Source: Pseudomonas putida
GTDB lineage: Bacteria; Pseudomonadota; Gammaproteobacteria; Pseudomonadales; Pseudomonadaceae
Assembly: GCF_028682475.1 (NCBI RefSeq)
Contig: NZ_JANHLE010000007.1
Span: 163,609-227,608 of the forward strand
Direction of reading: 5' to 3'
DNA: 64,000 bases
Position numbers and translations under genes: made by a program. Shown here in pieces: positions 1-10,052 of the stretch (positions are counted from its first letter, which is position 1; every line of letters starts with the position of its first letter). The notes below the pieces were generated by a model, which searched no databases, was not told where the DNA came from, and saw only the letters and a program-made list of their open reading frames with translations.

Positions 1-820
1 GGTCGGCAATTTCCTCACCAACTTCGTCCGCCTCGATGCGTCGTCCGCCCAACAGGCGCAGCACCGCATGGGCGGTGCGCTCACGCAACGGCCGGTGTTG
101 CTGCAGGCTGCGCTTGCGCCGGGCGCGGGCCACCTGGTTGAACAGTTCGACCACAATCGCGAAACCGATAGCCGTGTACAGATAGCCCTTGGGAATATGG
201 AAGCCCAGGCCTTCTGCAGTCAGGACGAAGCCGATCATCATCAAGAAGCCGAGACACAGCATGATCACCGTCGGGTGGCTGTTTACGAAGCGCGTCAACG
301 GCTTGCTGGCGACGATCATGATACCGATCGAGAAAATCACCGCGATCATCATCACCGACAACTGCTCGACCATACCCACGGCAGTGATCACCGCGTCCAG
401 CGAGAACACCGCGTCGAGCACCACGATCTGCGCCACGATAGGCAAGAACGCGGCATGACGGGTGCTGCCACTGGACTGGGCGACATGGCCCTCCAGACGC
501 TCGTGCAGTTCCATGGTGGCCTTGAACAGCAGGAACACACCGCCGAAGAGCATGATCAGGTCACGGCCGGAGAAGCTCTTGCCGAACACCTCGAACAACG
601 GTTCGGTCAGGGTCACCATCCAGGAAATACTGGCCAGCAGGCCCAGGCGCATGATCAACGCCAGGGACAAACCGATCACCCGCGCACGGTCGCGCTGATG
701 CGGAGGCAGCTTGTCAGCCAGGATGGCGATGAACACCAGGTTGTCGATACCCAGTACCAGTTCCAGCACAATCAGCGTGGCAAGGCCCAGCCAGGCCGTG
801 GGGTCGGCTAGCCATTCCAT
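1..820 (-). CDS. TerC-family integral membrane protein (3' end beyond window)
   Basis: The reading frame opens at the ATG complementary to 818-820 and stays open to base 1, so about 273 residues are visible and the C-terminus lies outside the window. The translation starts [20 protein letters not shown] and shows the TerC signature GIDNLVFIA near residue 24 and a second acidic helix motif ([18 protein letters not shown]) near residue 130. There are about seven hydrophobic segments. After the last helix a basic, soluble segment begins, as in the YoaE/YegH-type members that carry CBS and CorC-like domains; those domains would be downstream of the edge. Family members are linked to metal-ion export or tellurite resistance, but the substrate cannot be inferred here. 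Assignment to TerC is firm; the exact role is not. Confidence 0.85.
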   Translation of the reverse strand, partial: MEWLADPTAWLGLATLIVLELVLGIDNLVFIAILADKLPPHQRDRARVIGLSLALIMRLGLLASISWMVTLTEPLFEVFGKSFSGRDLIMLFGGVFLLFKATMELHERLEGHVAQSSGSTRHAAFLPIVAQIVVLDAVFSLDAVITAVGMVEQLSVMMIAVIFSIGIMIVASKPLTRFVNSHPTVIMLCLGFLMMIGFVLTAEGLGFHIPKGYLYTAIGFAIVVELFNQVARARRKRSLQQHRPLRERTAHAVLRLLGGRRIEADEVGEEIAD

Positions 821-1163
821 GGGCGGGTACTCATCGGGCTGTACAGCGGGGAAACGTCACAGAGACGGGAGAATGGCCAGGACGGCCAGGTACTGGGGGG
901 CTCCGAGAACGAAGTCATATCAACCTAATATCAATTGGGGATGAGATCCTACAATTGCAGCAGGGAATTCTTACAGCGCAAAACTATTTCAAATTCTGTA
1001 TCAACTGTACTGTGGGAGCGGGCTTGCCCCGCGATTGCGGTGTATCAGTCCCACTGCAATCGCGGGGCTAGCCCGCTCCAACCGGTTAGAGGGTAATTTT
1101 CTTCAATACCAGCTCCCGTCAACTCATCAGACTGAGTTCACCTTTCCTACAGGATGAACACCA
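821..1163. other. Intergenic region, promoters plus one REP pair
   Basis: This 343-base gap separates the leftward TerC gene from the rightward LysE gene. The part nearest the TerC gene is AT-rich (about 918-1010) and probably holds its promoter. The middle is occupied by a REP inverted pair at 1011-1082, annotated separately. No open frame with a plausible ribosome-binding site was found on either strand. Confidence 0.6.
1011..1082. repeat. REP element pair (palindromic)
   Basis: TGTGGGAGCGGGCTTGCCCC followed by GCGAT is mirrored about 25 bases later by ATCGCGGGGC..GCCCGCTCC. This is the typical inverted pair of a Pseudomonas repetitive extragenic palindrome. Further copies of the same family occur in this window near 8.78, 20.85, 27.4, 37.6 and 54.6 kb. 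Confidence 0.9.
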
Positions 1164-1751
1164 ATGAGTCTGACCCTGTCCATGGCCGCCTTCGCGCTGG
1201 CCGCGTCCATCTCCCCCGGCCCGGTAAACATCGTCGCTTTGGGCAGCGGTGCCCGTTATGGCTTGCGGGCCAGCCTCAGGCATGTCACCGGGGCCACTCT
1301 GGGTTTCAGCCTGCTGCTGTTGCTGATCGGTCTGGGGCTGCACGAGTTGCTGCGTTACTGGCCGGCGATGACCCAGGTCCTGCATGCCGGCGGCGTGGCC
1401 TTTTTGCTGTACATGGCCTGGAAACTGGCCAGCGACCGCGGTGAACTGGCCAGTAGCAGCGCCCCGACAGCACCGTCGCTGCTCGCCGGGGCCACCCTGC
1501 AATGGATCAACCCCAAGGCCTGGCTGGCCTGTGTGGCCGGTGTCGGCGCCTACGTCGGCGAAGGCCAGACGGCCCTGCTCTGGCAGTTCACGGGCATCTA
1601 CTTTGTCGTCTGCTACCTGTCCATCGCCAGCTGGGCCTGGGCCGGAAGCGTCATCAGCCAGTACCTGGGCAACCCGCAACGCGTCCGTGTGTTCAACCGG
1701 GTGCTGGCGGCGCTGCTGGTGGCCAGCGCCCTGTACCTGTTACTGGCCTGA
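1164..1751 (+). CDS. LysE/RhtB-family amino-acid exporter
   Basis: This 195-residue protein begins MSLTLSMAAFALAASISPGP. The SPGP motif after the first hydrophobic stretch and the GAR.GLRASLRHVTGATLGF loop are hallmarks of the LysE/RhtB translocator family. Five to six hydrophobic helices fill the length, which is normal for the family (about 200 aa). These inner-membrane proteins export amino acids or homoserine lactone-like compounds; the substrate is unknown. The start is preceded by an AGGA motif 9 bases upstream. Its 3' end overlaps the convergent AraC-type gene by 12 bases. Confidence 0.88.
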   Translation: MSLTLSMAAFALAASISPGPVNIVALGSGARYGLRASLRHVTGATLGFSLLLLLIGLGLHELLRYWPAMTQVLHAGGVAFLLYMAWKLASDRGELASSSAPTAPSLLAGATLQWINPKAWLACVAGVGAYVGEGQTALLWQFTGIYFVVCYLSIASWAWAGSVISQYLGNPQRVRVFNRVLAALLVASALYLLLA

Positions 1752-2531
1752 GCGATAGTGCCCCGGTGTCGCCGCCAGGTGACGCTTGAACGCCCGCTGC
1801 AGGTGGGCCTGGTCGGCAAACCCGGCTTCCAGCGCCACCTCGGCGATCAACGCGCCGCGGCGCAGCCGGGCGCGGGCAAACTGCACCCGTTGATCGAGCA
1901 AGTAGCCATGGGGCGTCAGACCGAACTGCTGCTTGAACGCGCGGATCAGGTATGAAGTAGACAGCCCTGCCGCCGAGCCAATGTCTTGCAGGCGCAGCGG
2001 CTGGGTGCAGTGCTCGCGGATGAAGGCGGCAGCGGCCAGCAAACGCGGATTGACCCGCCCCACAACCGTTACGCCGGAGGGCAGTTGCTGGATCAGTTCA
2101 CTGAAAAAAATGCATAACGCAGCCTGCTTGCTCGCGATGCTGACCTGATCATCCAACAGCAACGCATGCAGTTGGCACAGGTCCTGGTAAAGGGCTGGCG
2201 AAACGCTGCTGAGGACCTTGAACGGCTGAAACCCCAGCGCCTGCAACCAGGGCACGTCCACGTACAGCATGAGGTACGACCAGGGTTCACCCTCGATCGG
2301 GTTGCAGGTATGCACCACGCCGGGGTTCATCAGCACCACGGTACCGGTGCTCACCTGCTGGTGGCTGTCACTGCTCACATACGTACTGCGACCCGCAGTG
2401 ATCGCGCCGATGGAAAAGCTCTCGTGCGAATGCGCCGCATAGCAGACGTTGCGCCCATCCTCGACGCTGCGCGCCTCGATGTAGGGCAACGCCGGGTCAC
2501 GCCAGAAACGAGAGTGGCTGTCCATTGTCAT
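1740..2531 (-). CDS. AraC-family transcriptional regulator with N-terminal cupin domain
   Basis: The product is 263 aa. The N-terminal half carries a cupin-like ligand domain (SHESFSIGAITAGRSTY, then a G..VLMNPGVVHTC stretch). The C-terminal 100 residues form a double helix-turn-helix of the AraC type (LRLQDIGSAAGLSTSYLIRAFKQQFG, then ALIAEVALEAGFADQAHLQRAFKRH). The initiating ATG overlaps the TGA of the upstream XRE-cupin gene (TGATG), so the two are translationally coupled in one leftward operon. AraC proteins of this layout often control a neighbouring LysE-type exporter, and a convergent one is present, but that link is only inferred. Confidence 0.9.
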   Translation of the reverse strand: MTMDSHSRFWRDPALPYIEARSVEDGRNVCYAAHSHESFSIGAITAGRSTYVSSDSHQQVSTGTVVLMNPGVVHTCNPIEGEPWSYLMLYVDVPWLQALGFQPFKVLSSVSPALYQDLCQLHALLLDDQVSIASKQAALCIFFSELIQQLPSGVTVVGRVNPRLLAAAAFIREHCTQPLRLQDIGSAAGLSTSYLIRAFKQQFGLTPHGYLLDQRVQFARARLRRGALIAEVALEAGFADQAHLQRAFKRHLAATPGHYRSGQ

Positions 2532-3073
2532 CAGCCTTCGGCGTCATGCACCACCACCAGCAACTGCGCCTGCACCTCGCCCAGCGAGCGCAGGCGGTGC
2601 GGCGTCTGGGCGTTGAAGTACAGCGCATCACCGCGTTCGAGGATGACCCGCTCACTCATGAAATCCACCTCCACCTGGCCTTCGTGAACAAACAGAAACT
2701 CCTCGCCCAGGTGCTCCTTGAAGGTCGAGTCACTGAAATCCGGCGGTGGGCTGATGATGAACGGCAGTAAGCTGCGGCTGCCGATATGGTTGGCCAACAC
2801 CGCATAACCCGGGCCCTGAGCACTCCCGGAAAGCGCCTGGCGTTCGCCACTGCGTACCAGGCTAAAGCGTGCCTGGCCGGGTGCATCTTCGGCAAACAGC
2901 TCTTCGACATTGACACTCAACGCCCGCGCCAGCTTCAGCGCCGCGGCAATCGACGGCGTGTTCAGGCCACGCTCGACCTTGGAGAGATAGCTCTTGGTCA
3001 TGCCGGACTTCTCGGCCAGCACCTCCAAGGTAATCCCCAGTTTTTTTCTCAATAATTTCAATCGGATAGACAT
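2531..3073 (-). CDS. XRE-family regulator with C-terminal cupin domain
   Basis: An N-terminal Cro/C1-type helix-turn-helix (IRLKLLRKKLGITLEVLAEKSGMTKSYLSKVERG, residues 3-36) is followed by a cupin domain with a metal/ligand-pocket pattern (HLGEEFLFVHEGQVEVDF and YFNAQTPHRLRSLG). The start chosen is the ATG at 3073 (MSIRLKLL, 180 aa), because the conserved HTH begins there; an in-frame ATG at 3124 would add 17 residues. Family members repress small catabolic operons and bind a small effector in the cupin. The divergent promoter region holds an inverted repeat (3117-3154) that is the best candidate operator. Confidence 0.88.
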   Translation of the reverse strand: MSIRLKLLRKKLGITLEVLAEKSGMTKSYLSKVERGLNTPSIAAALKLARALSVNVEELFAEDAPGQARFSLVRSGERQALSGSAQGPGYAVLANHIGSRSLLPFIISPPPDFSDSTFKEHLGEEFLFVHEGQVEVDFMSERVILERGDALYFNAQTPHRLRSLGEVQAQLLVVVHDAEG

Positions 3074-3116
3074 GTGGTGCAATTTTCCCAGTGCCACGGG
3101 CAAGCTTTTTCTTGCT

Positions 3117-3154
3117 AATGACACATTGTGTCATTTATCCTTTTTTGTGTCATT
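3117..3154. promoter_or_regulatory. Candidate operator: perfect 9-1-9 palindrome plus a third half-site
   Basis: AATGACACA-T-TGTGTCATT at 3117-3135 is a perfect inverted repeat. A further copy of the right half, TGTGTCATT, lies at 3146-3154, 19 bases on, so it falls about two helical turns away on the same face. It sits between the leftward XRE-cupin regulator and the rightward aldolase gene. Binding by the XRE-cupin protein is inferred from position only. Confidence 0.6.
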
Positions 3155-3232
3155 CGCTTAACCGCCCCTGCACCTTCCAAGTAACCGGGGCGGGCCAGCC
3201 TGACATTTCTCTACACCATCGAGGATATCCCC

Positions 3233-4015
3233 ATGGCCAAGACTCTGGCACTGCCCAAGGACCAACTGATCAAGCAGGCCCTTACACAGATGCAAGGCTC
3301 GCTTGCCGATAATACGTGGACTGCACGGGAAAAGCTGGCCCTGACCTGTCGAATTCTCTTCGACAACGGTCACGACTCGGGCCTGGCCGGGCAAATCAGC
3401 ACCCGCGGGCCACAACCTGGCACGTTCTATACCCAACAACTGGGGCTGGGTTTCGATGAAATCACCGCCAGCAACCTGTTGCTGGTCAATGAAGACCTCG
3501 AAGTGCTCGAAGGCCAGGGCATGCCCAACCCGGCCAACCGCTTCCACAGCTGGGTTTATCGGGCGCGCCCGGATGTGAACTGCATCATCCACACCCACCC
3601 GACCCATGTCGCTGCGCTGTCGATGCTTGAAGTGCCGCTGCAGGTGTCGCACATGGACCTGTGCCCGCTGTATGAGGACTGTGCCTTTCTTGAAGCCTGG
3701 CCCGGGGTGCCGGTCGGCAACGAAGAAGGCGAAATCATCAGCGCAGCGCTAGGCGACAAACGCGCCATCCTGCTCTCGCACCATGGCCAGCTGTCCACCG
3801 GTGCGAGCATCGAGGAAGCCTGTGTCATCGCCCAGTTGATCGAGCGTGCGGCCAAGCTGCAGTTGCTGGCCATGGCCGCAGGCGAAGTGAAGCCGATCGA
3901 GCCGGCGCTGGGCCGCGAAGCCCATGACTGGATCTCCCGGCCAAAACGCCACAGCGCTGCCTTCAACTACTATGCGCGGCAGTGCCTGCGGGTGCATGCC
4001 GACTGCCTGAACTGA
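3233..4015 (+). CDS. Class II aldolase/adducin-family protein
   Basis: The 260-residue product shows the class II aldolase zinc site: HTHPTH near residue 121 and a downstream LLSHHGQLSTG segment near residue 183. The early segment GHDSGLAGQISTR matches the phosphate-binding loop region. Members catalyse retro-aldol cleavage of sugar phosphates, or decarboxylation/other lyase chemistry on small hydroxyacids. A DapA-like lyase follows 37 bases downstream on the same strand, so the pair may form a short catabolic operon controlled by the divergent XRE-cupin regulator. The substrate cannot be named from sequence. Confidence 0.85.
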   Translation: MAKTLALPKDQLIKQALTQMQGSLADNTWTAREKLALTCRILFDNGHDSGLAGQISTRGPQPGTFYTQQLGLGFDEITASNLLLVNEDLEVLEGQGMPNPANRFHSWVYRARPDVNCIIHTHPTHVAALSMLEVPLQVSHMDLCPLYEDCAFLEAWPGVPVGNEEGEIISAALGDKRAILLSHHGQLSTGASIEEACVIAQLIERAAKLQLLAMAAGEVKPIEPALGREAHDWISRPKRHSAAFNYYARQCLRVHADCLN

Positions 4016-4052
4016 TTGTTCGCCCTATTGCCTTACTTGCGGAGTACGTTTC

Positions 4053-4955
4053 ATGACCACAAAATTCCACGGCATCATCGGCTACACCATCACCCCGTTC
4101 AGCAGCGACGGCCAGCACCTTGACCTGCCTGCCCTGGGCCAGTCCATCGACCGCCTGATCGCCGGTGGCGTGCATGCCATCGCCCCGCTGGGCAGCACCG
4201 GCGAAGGCGCCTACCTGAGCGATAGGGAGTGGGACCAGGCCACCGAGTTCAGCCTGGCGCACATTGCCGGCCGCGTGCCGACCATCGTCAGTGTCTCGGA
4301 CCTGACCACTGCCGGCGCCATCCGCCGCGCGCGCTTTGCCCAGGCCCATGGCGCCGATGCAGTGATGGTGTTGCCAACGGCCTACTGGAAACTCAGCGAA
4401 GCGGAGATCTTCGAGCATTACCGCGCCATCGGTGCCAGCATCGATGTACCGATCATGCTCTACAACAACCCCGCCACCAGCGGCACCGACATGTCAGTGG
4501 AACTGATCCTGCGCATCGTGCGCGAAGTTGAAAACGTCACCATGGTCAAGGAGAGCACCGGCGACATTCAGCGCATGCACAAGCTGCAACTGCTCGGTGA
4601 AGGCAAGGTGCCGTTCTATAACGGTTGCAACCCGCTGGCCCTGGAAGCGTTCATCGCCGGTGCCAGCGGCTGGTGCACGGCGGCGGCGAACCTGATTCCC
4701 GAACTCAACCAGGCGCTGTACAAGGCCATCGTCTGCAACGACCTGAAGACCGCCAAGGCGGTGTTCTACCGTCAGTTGCCGCTGCTCGACTTCATCCTCA
4801 AGGCGGGCCTGCCGGCCACGGTCAAAGCCGGCCTGGCCATGCGCGGCTTGCCGGTAGGTGAGCCCCGGCGGCCGGTATTCGCCCTGAACCAGGCCGGGCA
4901 GGATCATCTGCGCGCCTTGCTCGACGATCTGCTATCGCCGGTTGGCCAGGCGTAA
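4053..4955 (+). CDS. Dihydrodipicolinate synthase-family (DapA-like) lyase
   Basis: The 300-aa TIM barrel has the DapA superfamily markers. G-S-T-G-E-G (PLGSTGEGAYLS, near residue 49) is the pyruvate carboxylate-binding motif, MLYNNPA (near residue 135) contains the catalytic Tyr, and MVKEST (near residue 166) contains the Schiff-base Lys. It is probably not the housekeeping DapA, because it lies beside a class II aldolase under local regulation. DapA-like paralogues of this kind act on 2-keto-3-deoxy sugars, hydroxy-oxo acids or similar substrates. The 3' end overlaps the convergent AraC-type gene by 24 bases. Confidence 0.85.
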   Translation: MTTKFHGIIGYTITPFSSDGQHLDLPALGQSIDRLIAGGVHAIAPLGSTGEGAYLSDREWDQATEFSLAHIAGRVPTIVSVSDLTTAGAIRRARFAQAHGADAVMVLPTAYWKLSEAEIFEHYRAIGASIDVPIMLYNNPATSGTDMSVELILRIVREVENVTMVKESTGDIQRMHKLQLLGEGKVPFYNGCNPLALEAFIAGASGWCTAAANLIPELNQALYKAIVCNDLKTAKAVFYRQLPLLDFILKAGLPATVKAGLAMRGLPVGEPRRPVFALNQAGQDHLRALLDDLLSPVGQA

Positions 4956-5945
4956 GCGGTAGCCCCCCGGGCTTTCGCCAGTCCACTTCTTGAACGCGCG
5001 GTGGAACGCGCTGGGTTCCTGGAACCCGGTGCGTTCTGCAATCTCGGCAATGCTCATGTCGGTTTCGCGCAGGCATTCGAAGGCCGTGGCCCGGCGCACT
5101 TCATCCTTGATTTGCTGGAACGAGCGGCCTTCGCGCTCCAGCTGCCGGCGGAAACTGCTGGCACTCAGGCCCTGGCGCTTGGCCATGGCCACCAGCGTTG
5201 GCCACTGGCCCTGATCACGCTCGCGCAGGTAGCGGTACACCTGGGCCACCTGACCGCTGTGGTTGCGATAGCGAATCACCAGCCATTGCGGCGCACTGCG
5301 CAGGAACGTCTTGAGCGCGGCCAGGTCCTGGATCACCGGCAATTGCAGGTAGTCGGCAGCAAACTCGATTTCAGTGACGCCCATGCCTAACTGCAGGTTG
5401 GGGCCCCAGAGCAGCGGATCGTCATCCTGCGCCGGACGCAGATCCGTCAGCGCGGTACGATCGATCACCAGGCGCTGGCCACCCAGCCAGCACAACAGAC
5501 TGATCACCAACGCCAGAAACGTTTCTTCGGCATACACCCGGGTCAGCGGGTCTTCAATGCGCGAGTGCACGCTGATCACCGCTCGTGCACCTTTGATCGA
5601 CAGGCTGGCACGCATATCGCGCAAAAACAGCGCAAAATTGCTCAGGCACTGGCGTAGCGCCTTGCCCAGGGTCGGCTCCTGGATCAGGCCCCGGCAGATC
5701 AGGGCAAAACTGCCGATGGGCATGCCATGGCTGTCGAGATCGAAAAATTCGTCGTCCAGGTCCTGGATCAGCAACAGCCAGAGCCTGGCAAAGGCGCTGG
5801 CCGGCACCCGGGCGCCAGTGCTGTCGAGCACTGCCGGGTCGATACCGGCGTCGCGCAACAAAGCCGCCGCCCGCTGCGGCTGGTCGCGCAGGGCATGCAA
5901 CATGGTATGGACGAAGTAAACCGCGACTGTATCGTTTTCCCGCAT
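4932..5945 (-). CDS. AraC-family regulator (OruR/ArgR-like layout)
   Basis: The 337-aa protein has an N-terminal Arabinose_bd-type ligand domain of about 200 residues (ALRDQPQRAAALLRDAGIDPAVL, and GSFALICRGLIQEPTLGKAL) and a C-terminal AraC HTH (FECLRETDMSIAEIAERTGF, then AFKKWTGESPGGYR). This long form typifies regulators of amino-acid or fatty-acid-type catabolism in Pseudomonas. It is divergent from the thiolase-dehydrogenase operon that starts at 6114, which is its most likely target. This is inferred from position. Confidence 0.88.
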   Translation of the reverse strand: MRENDTVAVYFVHTMLHALRDQPQRAAALLRDAGIDPAVLDSTGARVPASAFARLWLLLIQDLDDEFFDLDSHGMPIGSFALICRGLIQEPTLGKALRQCLSNFALFLRDMRASLSIKGARAVISVHSRIEDPLTRVYAEETFLALVISLLCWLGGQRLVIDRTALTDLRPAQDDDPLLWGPNLQLGMGVTEIEFAADYLQLPVIQDLAALKTFLRSAPQWLVIRYRNHSGQVAQVYRYLRERDQGQWPTLVAMAKRQGLSASSFRRQLEREGRSFQQIKDEVRRATAFECLRETDMSIAEIAERTGFQEPSAFHRAFKKWTGESPGGYRLRLANRR

Positions 5946-6113
5946 GGCGGATTCCGCAAGGGTATGGCAAAAAATACCAGTTTCAGTGAACAGTTATGGC
6001 ATAGGCCCGGCGCAAGGCTTTGCCTAGACTCGATGACAACCTGAACTGGCCTGGCGTGCATTCTCTCAGAGCCAGCCCCCGCCCCGCCATGCTTTCGCAT
6101 ACTGGAGTCGATC

Positions 6114-7298
<1,185 letters not shown>

Positions 7299-7315
7299 AC
7301 CCGGGAGTGTTCACA

Positions 7316-8164
7316 GTGAGTATTGAAAACATTGCAGTCATCGGCGCCGGCACCATGGGCAATGGCATTGCCCAGGTGTGTGCGGTGGCCGGTTACCAGG
7401 TCACCCTGATCGATGTGTCCGACGCCGCGCTGGAGCGCGGCCTGGCCACCTTGCGCAAGAACCTCGAGCGCCAGGTCAGCAAGCAGACCCTGACCGCCGA
7501 AGCGGCCGCCGCGGCGGTGGCGCGCATCCGCACCAGCACCGACTACGCCCAGCTGCAACAGGCGCAGCTGGTGATCGAGGCCGCCACCGAAAACCTCGAA
7601 CTCAAACTGCGCATCCTCCAGCAGATCGCTGCCAGCGTCAGCAGCGACTGCGTGATTGCCACCAACACCTCGTCGCTGTCGATCACCCAATTGGGTGCGG
7701 CGGTCAGCCAGCCTGAGCGCTTTATCGGCGTGCACTTCTTCAACCCGGTACCGATGATGGCCCTGGTCGAGATCATTCGCGGCCTGCAGACCAGCGACGC
7801 GACCTATGCCAAGGCCCTGGCCCTGACCGAGCAAGTCGGCAAAACGCCGATCAGCGCCGGCAACCGTCCGGGCTTTGTGGTCAATCGCATCCTGGTGCCG
7901 ATGATCAACGAAGCGATCTTCGTCTTCCAGGAAGGCCTGGCCAGTGCTGAAGACATCGACACCGGCATGCGCCTTGGCTGCAACCAGCCGATCGGCCCGC
8001 TGGCCCTGGCCGACCTGATCGGCCTGGACACCCTGCTGGCGATCATGGAGGCCTTCCACGAAGGTTATAACGACAGCAAATACCGCCCTGCCCCCCTGCT
8101 CAAGGAAATGGTTGCCGCCGGCTACCTGGGTCGCAAGAGCGGTCGCGGTTTCTTCACCTACTGA
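7316..8164 (+). CDS. hbd: 3-hydroxybutyryl-CoA / 3-hydroxyacyl-CoA dehydrogenase
   Basis: The start is taken as GTG at 7316, giving (V)SIENIAVIGAGTMGNGIAQV with the NAD-binding GxGxxG at the very N-terminus, preceded by a CGGGAG ribosome site; the longer upstream frame has no homology-like content. The 282-aa protein shows the dehydrogenase signature HFFNPVPMMALVEIIRG and the C-terminal dimer domain (NRPGFVVNRILVPMINEA). It oxidises 3-hydroxyacyl-CoA with NAD(P)+ and is co-transcribed with the thiolase upstream and the TetR regulator downstream. Confidence 0.9.
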   Translation: MSIENIAVIGAGTMGNGIAQVCAVAGYQVTLIDVSDAALERGLATLRKNLERQVSKQTLTAEAAAAAVARIRTSTDYAQLQQAQLVIEAATENLELKLRILQQIAASVSSDCVIATNTSSLSITQLGAAVSQPERFIGVHFFNPVPMMALVEIIRGLQTSDATYAKALALTEQVGKTPISAGNRPGFVVNRILVPMINEAIFVFQEGLASAEDIDTGMRLGCNQPIGPLALADLIGLDTLLAIMEAFHEGYNDSKYRPAPLLKEMVAAGYLGRKSGRGFFTY

Positions 8165-8175
8165 GGAGCAAGCCG

Positions 8176-8769
8176 ATGGACGCCGCTTTGCGTTGTGCGA
8201 ACTTTGAAGAGCGGCGTGACAGGGCCCTGGCGCTGTTCGCCGAGAAGGGCTTTGGCCAGGTCAGCATGCGCGAGCTGGCCAGCCATCTGGGTTTGACGGC
8301 GGGGGCGCTGTATCACCACTTCCCCAGCAAGCAGGACCTGCTGTACGACCTGATCGAAGAGGTCTACGAGGAGCTGCTTGCCACCCTCAACCAGGGCCGT
8401 CGCGTTCACCAGCAAACCCTGACTGAAGTGATTGCCGCACACTGGGCGCTGCATGCCGAGCGCCCGTTGCAGTTCCGCCTGGCCGAACGCGACCTCTGCT
8501 GCCTGAGCCCGGACCAGCAGGCGCGTATCGGTCAATTGCGCCAACAGTATGAAGCGTCGCTGCTGCGCCTGATCGTGCCCAAGTCGACCTTGCGCGGCCA
8601 GGCCCTGGCCGCGACCGCCCATGTGATTGCCAACCTGCTCAACAGCCTGCCCAGCTGGTTGCAGGCATCGCAGCTGCCGCAGGCCCAGGGCCTGGCCTTG
8701 ATGGAAAGCATGCTGATGGGTGGGATCGAGCGGACCTTGCGCGGCGAAAGCCTCAATACCATGGTGTGA
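8176..8769 (+). CDS. TetR-family regulator of the thiolase operon
   Basis: The 197-aa protein carries an N-terminal TetR HTH (RRDRALALFAEKGFGQVSMRELASHLGLTAGALYHHFPSKQDLL) and a helical ligand domain. A GAGGAG ribosome site overlaps the end of the dehydrogenase gene, so it is the third gene of the bktB-hbd operon. It is probably a local acyl-CoA-responsive repressor; this is inferred from the operon. A REP pair follows directly. Confidence 0.88.
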   Translation: MDAALRCANFEERRDRALALFAEKGFGQVSMRELASHLGLTAGALYHHFPSKQDLLYDLIEEVYEELLATLNQGRRVHQQTLTEVIAAHWALHAERPLQFRLAERDLCCLSPDQQARIGQLRQQYEASLLRLIVPKSTLRGQALAATAHVIANLLNSLPSWLQASQLPQAQGLALMESMLMGGIERTLRGESLNTMV

Positions 8770-8779
8770 TTGCCCCCCT

Positions 8780-8853
8780 GGTGGGAGCGGGCTTGCCCCG
8801 CGATTGCAGGCTTCCAGTCACATCCAATCGCGGGGCAAGCCCGCTCCCACCGG
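8780..8853. repeat. REP element pair
   Basis: GTGGGAGCGGGCTTGCCCCG then CGAT is mirrored by ATCGCGGGGCAAGCCCGCTC then CCAC. The pair lies between the convergent TetR and response-regulator/kinase genes and may act as a transcription barrier. Confidence 0.9.
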
Positions 8854-8870
8854 GTGCAGTCGCTCCCCTG

Positions 8871-10052
8871 TTACAGCGGCAGGCGCACCGTAAACGTCGC
8901 GCCCTGCCCCTCGGTACTCTCTACGTCGATGCTGCCGCCATGGGCCAGGACAATCTGCTCAGAGATGTACAAGCCCAGCCCCAACCCCGCATTGCCCGGA
9001 TTCGAGGCCACCCGCTCGAACTGCTGAAAGATGCGTTGCTGATTCTGCGCACTGATGCCAATGCCTTGGTCGCGGACTTCGATACAGGCCAACCCTTGAT
9101 ATTCGAAGGCGCGCACCCGCACCGGATGCTCAGCCCCATAACGCAAGGCATTGGTCAGCAGATTGGCCACCACCTGCTCAATGCGAAACTCATCCCACAC
9201 CCCCCGCAATGGCGCCTCGGCCTTGAACTCGATCACCGAGCCGGCCGCTGCAGCCTGGGCGGCGAAATTCTCGATCAGCCCCCCAACCAATTGCGTCAGG
9301 TCGAACTGACTGGGCCGGATCGACAGCTTGCCGGTTCGGATCCGCGAGACATCGAGCATATCCTCGATCAGACGGATCAGGCTGTTGATCTGGCGCTCGT
9401 CGCGCTCGACCATGGCGCGCATCTTGTCCAGGGTAAACGCATCAGCGTTGTCCTGGGCCAGATGCAACTTGCGTAGCTGGGTTTCCAGGATCAGACCGTT
9501 GAGTGGCGTGCGCACCTCATGGGAGACAATCGACATGAAGTCGTCGCGCATACGCACCGCGTGCTCCAGCTCGCGCCGGGTAACCTGCAGCTGGGTCAAC
9601 AGTTGTTCCTGCTCTTCACGGCTACGCTCGAGCGCCTGCAGTTGCTGATCGAGCGCCTTGCGCTGGCGGAACAGATCGACAAACACCGCCACTTTGCTTT
9701 TCACCGCCTGGTTATCCAGCGGCTTGTGCAGAAAATCCACCGCGCCACTTTCGTAGCCCTTGAAGGCGTAGTTCATCTCTCGCCCGGCGGCGCTGACAAA
9801 GACGATCGGGATGTTCTTGGTCTTCTCCGTGCCGCGCATCAGCTCGGCCAGCTCGAAGCCGTTCATGCCCGGCATCTGTACATCGAGAATGGCCAGGGCG
9901 AACTCATGTTCAAGCAGCAGCGACAGCGCCTGATCGGCGGACTGTGCCTGATACACCTCACGGTCGTTGCCCTTGACCAGCGCCGCCAGCGCCAGCAGGT
10001 TTTCCGGCAGATCGTCGACGATCAGCAGTTTGGCTTGGATGTGGCTTAGCAT
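8871..10052 (-). CDS. Response regulator-histidine kinase fusion
   Basis: The 393-aa protein has a receiver domain first (LLIVDDLPEN, phospho-acceptor Asp in AILDVQMPGMNG near residue 57, Lys in FLHKPLD). A coiled-coil linker (about 125-170) follows. The HisKA H-box is SHEVRTPLNG near residue 185, and the HATPase has N (NLLTNALRYG), G1 (DQGIGI) and G2 (GLGLGLYI) boxes. There is no membrane segment. The receiver-first layout suggests that it takes phosphate or a signal from the large hybrid kinase encoded at the head of this operon. Its ATG overlaps the end of the cheB-like gene. Confidence 0.92.
   Translation of the reverse strand: MLSHIQAKLLIVDDLPENLLALAALVKGNDREVYQAQSADQALSLLLEHEFALAILDVQMPGMNGFELAELMRGTEKTKNIPIVFVSAAGREMNYAFKGYESGAVDFLHKPLDNQAVKSKVAVFVDLFRQRKALDQQLQALERSREEQEQLLTQLQVTRRELEHAVRMRDDFMSIVSHEVRTPLNGLILETQLRKLHLAQDNADAFTLDKMRAMVERDERQINSLIRLIEDMLDVSRIRTGKLSIRPSQFDLTQLVGGLIENFAAQAAAAGSVIEFKAEAPLRGVWDEFRIEQVVANLLTNALRYGAEHPVRVRAFEYQGLACIEVRDQGIGISAQNQQRIFQQFERVASNPGNAGLGLGLYISEQIVLAHGGSIDVESTEGQGATFTVRLPL

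Noticed and set aside
1011..1082. Repeated palindromes as CRISPR or terminator arrays
   Set aside because: Units are isolated pairs of inverted arms scattered over the window, not regularly spaced direct repeats, and match the REP pattern.
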